Assembly: GCA_930367215.1 (NCBI GenBank)
Contig: OV884056.1
Coordinates: forward strand, 286,050,067 to 286,114,066
From: Pollenia angustigena
Lineage: Eukaryota; Arthropoda; Insecta; Diptera; Polleniidae
DNA length: 64,000 nt
Direction of reading: 5' to 3'
The translations under genes and the position numbers were made by a program. Shown in pieces: positions 34,911 to 45,797 of this stretch (position 1 is the first letter of the stretch; every line of letters begins with the position of its first letter). The notes under the pieces are model-generated. The model saw only the letters and a list, made by a program, of their open reading frames with translations. It was not told the origin of the DNA and searched no databases.

Positions 34911-37102
34911 ACAAAAAACAAGTAAGAGTGCTATATTCGGCTGTGCCGAATCTTATATACCCTTCACCATTGTGCGAGCAGAATACAGAGCAACTAGACA
35001 AAAACTAAATAAAACTGGTAAATATTTTTTTTAAATCGTTTTAGAACATACAAATTAAAAGAAAAATTCTCTATGAAAAACTGAACCAGAGGAATAACAG
35101 TTTCTAAACTCAGCCCCCTAGACGACTGAACCATAAACGAACGTTGTTTGAATATCATTAAAATGAAATATGGCCCGAATAAGAGACAACCGGTTTTGAA
35201 CTTCGCTTTTCACAAGAACCCAGAATATATATACTTTATAGGGTGTAGGATCAGTATTGTAGAAATTACAAACGGAATGACAAAGTTATATATACCCTTT
35301 TTTACCTTCGGTGAAGGGTATAAGAAGAGTAATTTTTGGGAATTCAGTATTTCGGTTATAACTCAGGCATTTTTTAACCGATTTGACAGATTTATATACC
35401 GACGTGTTAAAGAAGAAATTTGCCATTTACTTGAGCTTTAAAGTTTGGAATCGGGGAGATCTATGGTTCCCGAAAGTGGTTATTTAAAAAAAAAAAAAAT
35501 TAAATCTGGTCATAAAATATGTTCTACTAAAAAAAATCCGATATTTTGGTATCCAAGTCATATCCATAGGACGTATGGCAGCCCTAAAATTTAGGGTTTT
35601 ATAAAAGTTTTGATGTTTTTTAGCCCATTTTTGAAGTATTTTTCTCATAAATTACCCATTGTCTAACCAATTTGATAGTTTTATATACCGACGTGTTAAG
35701 GAAGAATTTTACCATTTACTTAATTTATATTTATATATAAACATTTAAATATACTTGTAAACATATATTTTAAGGGCGATTCTATTCTAGACAACTTTTA
35801 ACATCAATTTCCAAATCACACTTTTTGATACTTTTTTGATGTCAATTTAAAGTAAAATATATATATTTTATAATAATATATAATAACTTCGAATCATTAA
35901 GATTCATAGATTTGGCGCGAACAGAAAATGCATTGCATGTTGCACCCGTCATGGCTTAAAGAGCAAATTTCTTATTCTTGGATTATATTTCTCTACGATG
36001 TTTGATTTGATAATCATCGTCTGATATCTCATCTTTCACAATAAAAAAGAATAATGCAATAACAGTTTAAAAATTAACAGAGTTTTGTATTTTCGTGGTA
36101 TGATCTTATGAAAGTGGGCCGATTTGGTTGCACCCGTCATGCACTTTTAAGCTCACTCGTGGCTATTTGATCGTTTTATATAAAAAAGATAAAAGATAAC
36201 AATAGTATATAAAAAAATGTTACCCCTTCTAGAAATAACTTAATTGCAAATGAGTTTTTTGCTATTAGTAAAAGACGTTTAAAGCGTCTAAATGTTGCAT
36301 CCGTCAGAATAGAATCGCCCTTAACAAAGTTAATTATAAAAAAGAGTAGTTTTTGGGGATTCAGTATTTCGGGTATAACTCAGCCATATCTTAACCGATT
36401 TGACAGATTTATATACCGGCGTGTTTAAGAAGAAATTTACCATTTACTTGAGTTATAAAGTTTGGACTCGAGGAGATCAATGGTTCCCGAAAGTGGGTAT
36501 TTATAAAAAAAAAAAAATTTAATTTTGGTCATAACTTTTTTGTATCTGAACTGATTTTCCCGAGTTTTTTAAAAAATATGCTCTACTAAAATTTCCGATA
36601 TTTTGGTATATAAGTCATATCCATAGCACATATGGCAGCCTTAAAATTTAGGATTTATAAACGCCCACTTCTCAAATCCCGCCCACATTTTGTAGGATGG
36701 TGTGTATTGGCAACCTAAATGTGTGTATCTAATTTGGAAACTTTGATATACAGCAAAAAGTAATAAAAATACAACAACCACAAGGGATTTTTGGGAAAAA
36801 TTAGAGGTAGTCGTGGTTTTTTGCTCATATCTCAGCCATTTGTGGACCGACTTTGCTGAATTTCAATAGTAAACAATTCCGGCCCATATGTGACATAAAT
36901 GTATAATAACCTGGCCCCCATCATATATGGGGTATTCGGAAAACCTATTTCAACGGACAGACGGACATGGTTAAATCATCTTCGCTCCTCATAAGGACCC
37001 AGAATATATATACTTTATAGGGTCTTAGATCAATATTGTAGAAATTACAAACGGAATGACAAACTTATATATACCCTTTCTACCCTCGGTGAAGGGTATA
37101 AT
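34911..37102 (+). mobile_element. Family B-related element (subfamily with gaagggtat ends), interrupted
   Basis: The left end has aacaagtaagagtgctatat, the hairpin attcggctgtgccgaat and atacccttcacc. The right end has a GGACAGACGGACATGG tract (about 36955-36970), cagaatatatatactttata and ctcggtgaagggtata (to 37102). An internal copy of the same right-end block sits at 35220-35335. The segment following it (agtaatttttgggaattcag ...) is repeated about 1 kb downstream at 36350-36660, because of a local duplication plus the MITE at 35774-36320. The 97- and 75-codon frames at the right-end blocks are by-products. Confidence 0.65.
35774..36320. mobile_element. TTAA-flanked MITE (piggyBac-type) with gcacccgtcat repeats
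   Basis: gggcgattctattct at the left and agaatagaatcgccc at the right are perfect 15-bp inverted repeats. Each is bordered by TTAA (35770-35773 and 36321-36324). TTAA duplication is the hallmark of piggyBac-type transposition. The motif ttgcacccgtcat occurs at about 35938 and 36127, with a variant (ttgcatccgtca) at about 36297. Confidence 0.75.
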
Positions 37103-39500
37103 TAAAACATTGTACCCAGGTGATTGTTTTGTTGGCAGACATGCTTCGAGTAAATTCGTTAAAAAATTTTTAAAAAATATTTTAAAATTTCATTATTTTG
37201 GTTTAAGTTGTTTCTATTTTCGAAATCAATTGTTTTTAAAGGCATCATTAAATTTTGTAGATAGAATTAAATTTTTTTTGTAAGAAAAAATTTAATTTCG
37301 AAATGAAACATCTGTGAGATGTGATTGTGATATTGAGAAGAAAATGTATATATTATTTTTGATTAAAGGAAAATTAAGTAACCGCTATTTAAATAGCTGC
37401 CCGTTCAACGATTTCTAACGTAAGCGGTTGCATAGAATTTCATATTTTTATACCCTTCACCATTCTTATACCATTCAAGACAAAATAAAATACGTCATTA
37501 AACTATGAGCCATGCATAAAAATATCTACCTTTCTAGTAGATACTTTGACTGTTGTAAATAAATTTCTTAAAAAATAAATACGGTTTTGTTTTTCTTTAC
37601 TCTATTTTTGAGTGACTATAAGAAACACTTATTTAGATTTATTTTTGGTATTAATACTATATTTTCTTAAAATAATAGTACATTTTTGCATGTTTTGCAT
37701 ATTTTTGCATATATTTTTACGCTCCTGTTTAAAAACTCACCATCAAATCATATTTTGGCTTTTTTTTAATAAATAAACCATTAAAGAATTATATTTCTTC
37801 TTTTCTTTCCCATGCACACAAAGTATTTATTATATTTAATTTTCCTTATCAAAAAGTAATTTCAATTTTTGGGAATACAAAATTTTAATTTCAAAAGATT
37901 TTGCTATTCGTGCTTAATTCCCAGTTTTTATTCTTGACAAAAATACTTGAAATTTATTGTTGATGGGATAAGCTATTCCTATGCATTTCACTGGTTGCTT
38001 AGGCCAGATAATTTTCCCTTAAAAAACCTGTACATTAAAACTTCACTGCGCATACACTAAAAAAACAAAACACGTTAGCTAAATGTTCACTATGCATTCA
38101 CTAAGAAAACGGAAAAAGTACTCAAAAAGACACTACACGTACGCTTAGTCAAGATCGGTAAGTTATCTTAGTGGTTGTGTTCGTCGGTTCACAATCGTTC
38201 TGTACCTTCTTTTGTTTGTGTACAAATTTACAATAAGAAAGCAAATTTTTTTATATTGTATTCTTGTATAGAATGTGTATGTGTTCTGTTCATGGAAAAA
38301 TACGGTATGGTACACTAACTTGCTGTACTTTTCTGTTTTCTTCGAACTCTGATCAAAACAAAAGAAAAAATGTATTATTAAAAAGATTTATCTATGACGT
38401 GCTAAATTTCCAATTTTTATTTTTGATAAATACGGCCAGATTGCTTACACTATTGCGTTCGATTACAAAATAAGCATTTATACTACATGTTAACCCTCTT
38501 AAATGTTATGTACATTATAAAAGACACAAACCATATGCGAAAGATACGTTTGGAACTTAAATTAAAAGACATTTAGGACTGTTTTGGAACAAAATTAATG
38601 GCGGGTCAAAAAAGTATATTTAATATTTATCTTAAACTCTCTTAAAAATGTAACTTAAATAATCATACGCCTGGATTTACCAGTTTGAAATTTATATTAA
38701 TAATACTCATACATCTAGTGACTCAAAATAGAAAAATTAATTAAATTAACTCATACGAAGAGTAAAGGCCAAACCAGAATGAGCATAGACAAACTTAAGC
38801 TACTGCCAAAAATAAACGAAAAGCCTTTCAAATGCATTTAATAAAACAAAAACAAAATAAAATACATTTGATTCAGTACGCAATGTGCGATCAGTTTTGC
38901 ACTTTACTTAAGAAAATTACAGTTTTATAAAACTTAACAAAAAATGTTCTTAAGTTCAATTTGGTTTGACACATATGATTAACAAGTATTTGCTCAGTAG
39001 CTTTAGCCATGTTATGCACATTCTCGTTGGGCCTTAAATCCTTTATATTTTATACTTAGGTTTTATTTAATTGTAAGACTTTGGCCGAATTCACAATGAC
39101 AGCAACATTTTCACTTGGTGTTTACTATAAAGAAACAATTTATTTTTTTACAAACAGAGAAACTTTTCGATTAAAATGCTGTTTTTCTCACTAAACTGTG
39201 TCTGTAACTCTTTTTGGCGAGTACCAGCTGTCACGTAAGAAAATAACTCGCCAATTTACAGAAAAATTGTGTCTGTAATAACTTTGTGAGACAAGTTCCC
39301 GCTATCAACTGTCAAATGAACTCACGTATAAAAATGGAGCCAGAAAAAATTTTAACACTAAAAAACAATTAAAAATGTAAAATACAAGGAATAATAATAA
39401 TAATAATATTTTGTTCTTGGAACATTTTTTTAAACATTTTTATAAAATATACGAATGTTTTCAAAGCTCGTTTGCAACCAACAAACATTAAAGTCGAACT
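37103..39500. other. AT-rich DNA, no gene recognised
   Basis: tatacccttcaccattctta at 37447-37467 is a scrap of a family B end. 38040-38260 shares short phrases such as cttttgtttgtgtacaaa with 46170-46390, hinting at an eroded common repeat. No coding region is supported. Confidence 0.4.
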
Positions 39501-39502
39501 TT

Positions 39503-39672
39503 ACGGCCCCTATTACGGTTTACAACTCATCTCATTTGAGTTGTAATTTCTTAATTTTTGTATTATGGTTTACAACTTTGCTTAATTGCGGTGAACAAAA
39601 ATTACAACTGATCACAACCAGTTGTCTTAGTTAAAACTCAACTGAGTTGAGTTGTAAACCGTAATAGGGCCT
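39503..39672. mobile_element. ~170-bp MITE
   Basis: ggcccctattacggtttaca followed by actca at the left faces gagttgtaaaccgtaatagg gcc at the right. The inverted repeat is about 25 bp and essentially perfect apart from one extra base. Internal caactcaactgagttgagtt palindromes add to the hairpin. Noncoding. Confidence 0.8.
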
Positions 39673-39982
39673 AAATTATTTGGTATAGTCGACGGTTGTA
39701 TTTTCGCCACCGTCCTTAAAATTTTTGAAATTTAGAAAATTGTTGTCGCCGTTAATGATATGTGTGACTGACATTCTCAACGTCTCCAATGTCACATCGG
39801 CTTCAAGTGCAATATTATGACATTTATAACGTAACGACGTAATCGGTTTTGATAGTTTTCGACGTGAGTTACAGACACACTTTTTTCTTACTTTTCGAGA
39901 AACGATAGAATATATTTGTTCACATCTTATCGATGCTAGAAGCTCCTACTATAGTACAGAACAATATTAAGTATTAAATATT

Positions 39983-40478
39983 ATTTTATAAAGCTTTTTT
40001 GTAATAGTTCTATTCCTACAATTTTTCTGAAATGACTTTATACACTACCAGACTATTATATTGTATTTTCTTTTTACATTTTACCTTAGCCTTCCGTTGG
40101 AAAGCAATGAGGTATATTGAGTGAATTCGAAAAATTGAAAAATGTTGAATATAATATAAAGTTACCTTCGGAAGGAAATAATTCCCAGTTTCTATTTGTT
40201 AAAATAGTTGAGTTAAATACATTCAATTTATGAAGTAACACTATCCAGTGAGACACAAAGAATGCTGACGACGGCCGTAGCGGGCCAGAAAATGCATTAC
40301 ATTCTGCTGGTGTCTTAAAATTGTAAATTTTTCTGTACATTCAATATACCTCATTGCTTTCCAACGGAAGGCTAAGGTAAAATGTAAAAAGAAAATACAA
40401 TATAATAGTCTGGTAGTGTATTAAGTCATTTCTGAAAAATTGTAGGAATAGAACTATTACAAAAAAGCTTTATAAAAT
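39983..40478. repeat. Near-perfect inverted repeat, 138-bp arms
   Basis: 39983-40120 is the reverse complement of 40341-40478 with only two mismatches that I can see. The spacer is about 220 bp. The arms contain gccttccgttggaaagcaat and its complement. A short direct repeat, gtgaattcgaaaaattgaaa, follows the left arm (40121) and recurs after the right arm (40504). The 84-codon frame on the minus strand across the spacer has no support as a gene. Confidence 0.85.
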
Positions 40479-43032
40479 ACATGACTGGAATTTGGCTCAT
40501 GGAGTGAATTCGAAAAATTGAAAAATATTAAATATTATTTTTAACAACATATTGTTAACATTTTTATTTAAAACTAAATACAAATAATTATTTAATTATA
40601 ATTATAACCACCATTTACAATTTAAGACAAATTGTTGCTGAAGTAGAAAAGGGTACTTCTTTAGTTACATTTTTGTTGGAAAAATTAAAGGAAAATGAAA
40701 TTGTTGCTATCACTGTGAACTAAAGACTAGATTACACTATTATACTTTGTATTAATACAAGTCAAAAACTCAAGTAATATGACAAAGTGTGATAGTGTGA
40801 ATGCAATGTGTCACGAAAATGACAAGTATTATGAAACAACTTTGACATCCCATACGACTTCATCGTTTTTTGAAAACTTCTAAACAATAATACTTTTCTG
40901 TTATGCTAAATTAGATTTTTTGACAGTCGCAACCAAACTCATTAGATTTCTATCTCACAAAGTATTATGGAATACGTAAGACTTGTGAGATTGTGTAATC
41001 TAGCCTTAAGCTTTACTTAAAAGACCACTAAAAATTTACTTTTACATTTTTTTGTGTTATTTATTTTTCTTAACAATAACCGAAAATATAATTTTGAAAA
41101 TAAATTAAATTGATCAAGGACAGACAAAAACAGATGCTAAAGTGAAACAAAAACAAGAAATAAATATAAATAAATTAAATTTGTTTACAAAATGTTTTAT
41201 TTATATTTTAATTTTAAAAGAAGAAAAAAGGAAGAAAATAAATAAACAAGCCAAAAAAAAAAAACATGGTGCATTTAAAAGAAATTTCTCTTGTGCTCTT
41301 TTTGGCTTTCAAGTTTTCTCTCTTTTAAGGCTTTTACAGTACTGCACTTTAATCAGAACTAAAATTAACTGCAGTTGTTATTTCTGAAATGTTAAATCTT
41401 GAAAATTTCACACTTTTTTTAAATTTATTATTAATTTTACACAAAATGATTTTGATAATGGAACTTTTTGGTTTCAAAATCTTTTTTTTTTTTTTTTTTT
41501 TTTTTTTGTAATTTTTAACATGTGCGTTCGTTGTATTTCCTTTTGGTGTGTTTTCATTTACGATTTAATTGTGTGTCTGTTTTTTTTTATATTTTTAAAA
41601 TTTTAGCTATTTTTAGCTTTTTTTAATTTTCAAACAGAAATACTCATTTTTTTTCATATATTTTGAAATATTGTTATTTTGAATTTATTAATTTTTTTTT
41701 CTTTCAAAAATGATTCACTTAATATATTTTTTCGCTATTTTCGGAATTTTATTACAAATATTTTTTTTTAATATTTTAAAAATTTGTATTATATTTTTCC
41801 ATAAATTTTGTTTTATTTTTAATTTATTGTGACGTTCTTTGAAATCAAGTTGATTTTCCATTTTTTTTCCTGTCATGTATTTTGACTTAAAACATAATTT
41901 TTTCTTAATGTGTTTAGAATTTTCTCCATGTGTTTAGGGATTACTCATCACATAATTAAATATTTATAATTTTTTTAAAGTAAAAAAAACGAGAGTTTTC
42001 TTAAAGAACTTAAAAATAATTTATTTTAGAAATAAATTATTGAAGAAACTCGTTAATTAGTGATCATTTATTTGGGATATTTTTTCCTATTTTAAATAAA
42101 TAATTACAATCATAAATATTCGTTCTCATAAATGTTCTTCTAATATTATTCTATTTAAATAGTTTAATTTAATTAATTGATATTTTTTTAACTTTTATTA
42201 CATTTTTCTTTTTATCTTAAAAAACCTAAGCACTTTTTTTCTTTTCAACACTTTTTTAAATTTTTTTATTTTGATAAATTTTATTTCTGAAATATTATTT
42301 TTTCCACTTTCAAGCAAAAAAAAAAATATATATAAAATTTGTCTTATATCAAAAATCTAAAATTGTCAAGATCTTTTCACGTTGTAGCTCTTGCCAAGAC
42401 TAACTAACGCGTTGCTTCATCAAAAGTAAAAATTTTTCAAAAATTAGTTTTTTTTTTAAATATTTATATGAATTTTTCCAATATTTTCTTGTGTTTGGAG
42501 AGTGAGAAAAATAATTTTGAATAGAACAAACATCTGCTCTTAAAATTTTAAAAATATTTCCATTTATCTTGCTGTCGCAATGTGTTGAGATTTCCAAGGA
42601 AAATGGTTGGTGTGTTTTATTTAAGAACAGTTTGAATGAAAATTATAGCAGTACAAAACGGAAACAGGTTTTCTAAAAGGAAAACTGATAAAAATTCCAG
42701 TTTCAAAATCCAAATTATTAAAAAAAAAACAATATAAAAATAATATACTACTTTTAAAATAACAAATAACTTTTCTAAAGGTATATTTGTTCGGACCTAT
42801 CAAATATTTGACGAAAAAATGCAAAAAAGCGTAAGTGATCAAATTTATGCATTATATTTTACAATTTTTGTTGATTAACTAAACTTTATTTGTATGAAGA
42901 TAATTGCATAATTTTAAATAAATATGGTGGTTACGTGTAGGACGTCAAAAATTGTATTGCTTAATTTTTTTGAATGTTGTTAAAAAGGTAATTTTTTTAT
43001 AAAAAACTACTTTTTTATAATTTTCATTTTTA
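40479..43032. other. Very AT-rich DNA with poly-T tracts, no gene recognised
   Basis: A long T run lies at about 41482-41508, with many shorter ones to 42330. No reading frame with convincing composition and no bounded repeat recognised. Confidence 0.45.
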
Positions 43033-43290
43033 ATGAAAGTACCTTTTTACAAAGAGTACCTTTCTACAAAAAGCACCCTTTTACAAAGAGTACCTTTTTA
43101 CAAAAAGCACCTTTTTACAAAGAGTACCTTTCTACAAAAAAAACCTTTTTACAAAAAGTACCTTTTTACTAAAAGTACCATTTTACAAAAAGTACCTTTT
43201 TACAATAAGCCACTTTTTAAAAAAAGTACCATTTTACAAAAGGTCCCTGTCTACAAAAACTACCGTTTTACGAAAAGTTTATAAAAAGTA
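43033..43290. repeat. Degenerate ~15-bp tandem repeat (agtacctttttacaaa)
   Basis: About 16 imperfect copies of a 15-bp unit, agtacctttttacaa. Because the period is a multiple of three it makes an open frame with a repeated KSTFLQK-type peptide, which is a by-product. Looser versions of the unit continue to 43470, and similar sequence appears at 46480-46880. Confidence 0.85.
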
Positions 43291-43498
43291 CGTTTTAAAA
43301 ATGAATATGTACCTTTTTTCAATAAAATTTTTTTAATAAAAACTTCCTTTTCTAAAACGCAAATTCAAAAGTAATAGTGCCGTTTTAAAGCAAAAGGTAA
43401 AATGAAGTTTTTTTTGTTTTACATAAAACATACATTTTCTTTAACAAAGTACTTTTTAAAGCAAAGCCTTACACTTCTTCAAAACTGAATAATAAACA

Positions 43499-43638
43499 TA
43501 TGTGACACTTTCAGTTAAAAGGGCCCTTTGAGCAAAAAATGAGTTTGGAGAAACACGATTTTGAAGTTAACACGTTAATATAAAAGTAAAAATCGATTTT
43601 TTCATCCATAGGTCCCTTTTAACTGAAACTGTCACATA
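43499..43638. mobile_element. ~140-bp MITE with TA target
   Basis: tgtgacactttcagttaaaa ggg at the left faces cccttttaactgaaactgtcaca at the right. The inverted repeat is about 23 bp with one or two differences. TA lies directly outside each end, as for Tc1/mariner-type MITEs. Confidence 0.7.
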
Positions 43639-44163
43639 CATATATGTAAGTAACTAATTAACCCTAGTCGAACGGAAGAATATTACAACGTTAAAAGACG
43701 GTACAGGTACAATTGTACCTACATAGAATTTTCACTATAAATAAGACTTTTCACCGTTAATAAGTTAAATCATTACCGATTTTTTTCTAAAATAAAGTCA
43801 TAATTTACTTTAATAATTAAATATTTTTAAGCACACATTTTAGAAATATGTACTTTTAAATTTGAATATAGCAACGTCAACTTCTAATAATGTTAAAATA
43901 AGGAATCACTTCAATAAATCTGTGTCAAAAAAGAGTTGTGTTTTGTTTGTACCGCTTACTTTCTAATAATAACATTTCTTTTTCAGAAAAAGAAATTTTC
44001 AAGTCAGTTTTTACTCCAGAAAAAGCAAAAACAGTCTGCGAAGCTTATAACAATAAGCCAGCAAAAATGTTTCCTAATTCTTCTGAAACAGTTCCCAAAA
44101 AAACATTTCAGCCATTTACCGAAACTGAATTTCATACATTTTGGGGTATTCTTATCAGCGTTT

Positions 44164-44546
44164 AAAAACTGCAGTCAATGTAGAAAAACTGTAATTTCTT
44201 CCACTTCTTCATTTGTCATTGGCCAGAAAAAAGCTGTTTCTTTCCTTTGATTCATTAAATGAGCCGTTTATTTTGAAAGTGGCATAAGTCATTTCGGTTT
44301 TTAAGTCGAGATATTTAAGGGTTTGCGTTTTAACACGTTTAAAAATATGGATGCTAACTTTCGAGAAGATTCACTTGTATTTGATACATCATGATAATGA
44401 TATTTTATTATATTTATTTAACTCGATTTTTTTTTGAAAAAGTGACTAATGCCACTTTCAAAATAAACGGCTCAAATGTAAACAGTCGCTGTCAAGCCAA
44501 CTCAAAAAGCGTTGGTTGAAAGTTTTTGTTTTCGACTGCAGTTTTT
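44164..44546. mobile_element. TTAA-type MITE inside the piggyBac-like gene
   Basis: Inverted ends aaactgcagtc / gactgcagttt, with TTAA at each outer edge. The left part (gtagaaaaactgt...tcttccacttcttcatttgt) and right part (gtaaac.gtcgctgtcaa.ccaactcaaaaagcg) match the copy at 58565-58765. It interrupts the transposase frame. A second MITE sits inside. Confidence 0.7.
44259..44474. mobile_element. MITE nested within the MITE at 44164-44546
   Basis: gagccgtttattttgaaagt ggca at the left faces tgccactttcaaaataaacggctc at the right (about 34 bp with a few differences). The related copy at 58565-58765 lacks this block and reads attaaatgtaaac across the junction. That gives an empty site and a likely aaat duplication. 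Confidence 0.8.
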
Positions 44547-45797
44547 TAAATCCTGATTTCTTTTACATCTGCCATATGAATGCATCACCATCGATGAGCA
44601 ACTGTTTCCATTTAGATGCCATACTAAGTTAATAAATATATCCCCTCTAAACCGGCTAAGTATGGCTTTAAGATTTTCTGGGCTTGTGACTCAACGAAGG
44701 CCACATTTATACTGGAAATTCAAAAGACGGTCCACGGCAAACGAATATTGTAGAAAGAACTGTGCTTGACCTAGTTGAATTGTATAAAGGATCTGGAAGA
44801 AATGTAGTGACAGATAATTTGTTTACGTCCTTAGAACTAGCTAAGAAATTAAATTCTTGAAATATGACATTAGTTGGTATAGTAAGAAAAAATAAGAAGT
44901 TCCTACCAAACAATATGCAGCCTACAAAGACCGGCCTATTTATTCAACCAACTTTGTCTACAACAGTACGACAGGAGAAGTTGGAAACACACTTTTACCA
45001 AGCCATAATAATTAAATACTTCAACAAAACTAAAGGTGGAGTTAATGTAATAGATAAAATGTTACGCTATTTTATAATATGACTGGCGTCACTGTCTTAG
45101 CTTCTAACGAAATAAGTAGAGAACATCATCAAAGGTACAGGGCAAAAGATCAGCATAGATAGTTTGAGAATGATCTATCCATGCAGCTTCGTATGCCAGC
45201 AGTTGAACAACATAGCAGCAACGAATTAATTGCATGTAAATAATTTGCACAAGGAACTATAGAAATGGTCCTGGGACAGCTAATAGCAGCAGCGCCAAAT
45301 CTGGAAGCTGGTTCCAAAGTACCTTATGGTAGACGTGTAGCATTTCCAGTTGTTATGTGTTCCAAAGTGAGAAACGTATACAACGTAAGACTAGAAAGTA
45401 ATGTGTATCTGCGATAAACCTGTTTGCGACAAACACTTAACTCAAAATACAACATGCATATCATGCACACAAATTCAATAAATATATTTCTAATTTATAA
45501 TGTTAATTTAAGTGTTCATGTGTATTGCAGCGTATTTATAAAAGATATATACATAATAAAATTAATTTTAATTCGCTTTCTTTGTTTATGTTCATATAAG
45601 ATATATGAAGGTACAATTGTACCTTGTCAGCCTTTTAAGGGTGTGAAATCAACTTATCCTTATAAAATAGGTAAGACATTGACATATTTTCCTGAAATTT
45701 CAAAAATATTAATCTTAATCAATGGCTTGAATATGTCACAGAAGGTCAGATATCGCCTATTTGCAGGAAAAAAATTATTGCAATTTAGGGACTAGGG

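Larger units (their letters stand above)
43938..45240 (+). pseudogene. piggyBac-like transposase, broken
   Basis: The N-terminal part ends in FQPFTETEFHTFWGILI, matching the region where piggyBac enzymes have a PLT-E--xFxG motif. The coding sequence is then split by the MITE at 44164-44546. After it come ITIDEQLFPFRCH, AKYGFKIFWACDSTK, NVVTDNLFTSLELAKKLN, NMTLVGIVRKNKKFLP and FNKTKGGVNVIDKM, in changing frames and with stops. These correspond to the catalytic core of the family. The first two acidic residues are visible (DEQ and TDN). At the usual third position (GGVD) the copy has GGVN, if my alignment is right. Frameshifts, stops, the insertion and this substitution make it inactive. Confidence 0.85.
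43662..45797 (+). mobile_element. piggyBac-like DNA transposon (decayed)
   Basis: The left end CCCTAGTC follows TTAA (43658-43661). The right end gactaggg (45790-45797) is its inverse and is followed by ATAA, one change from TTAA. CCC-type ends with TTAA targets are characteristic of piggyBac. Each side carries a subterminal palindrome, ggtacaattgtacc (43706-43719 and 45609-45622), next to inverted ttaaaagacgg / agccttttaag segments. Between them lies a broken transposase. A nested MITE pair sits at 44164-44546. Confidence 0.82.

Noticed and set aside
42400..42842. Two 65-73-codon minus-strand frames
   Set aside because: AT-driven composition, no domain, no conservation signal visible.
43033..43284. 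83-codon Lys/Phe/Thr-rich frame
   Set aside because: Direct translation of the 15-bp tandem repeat.
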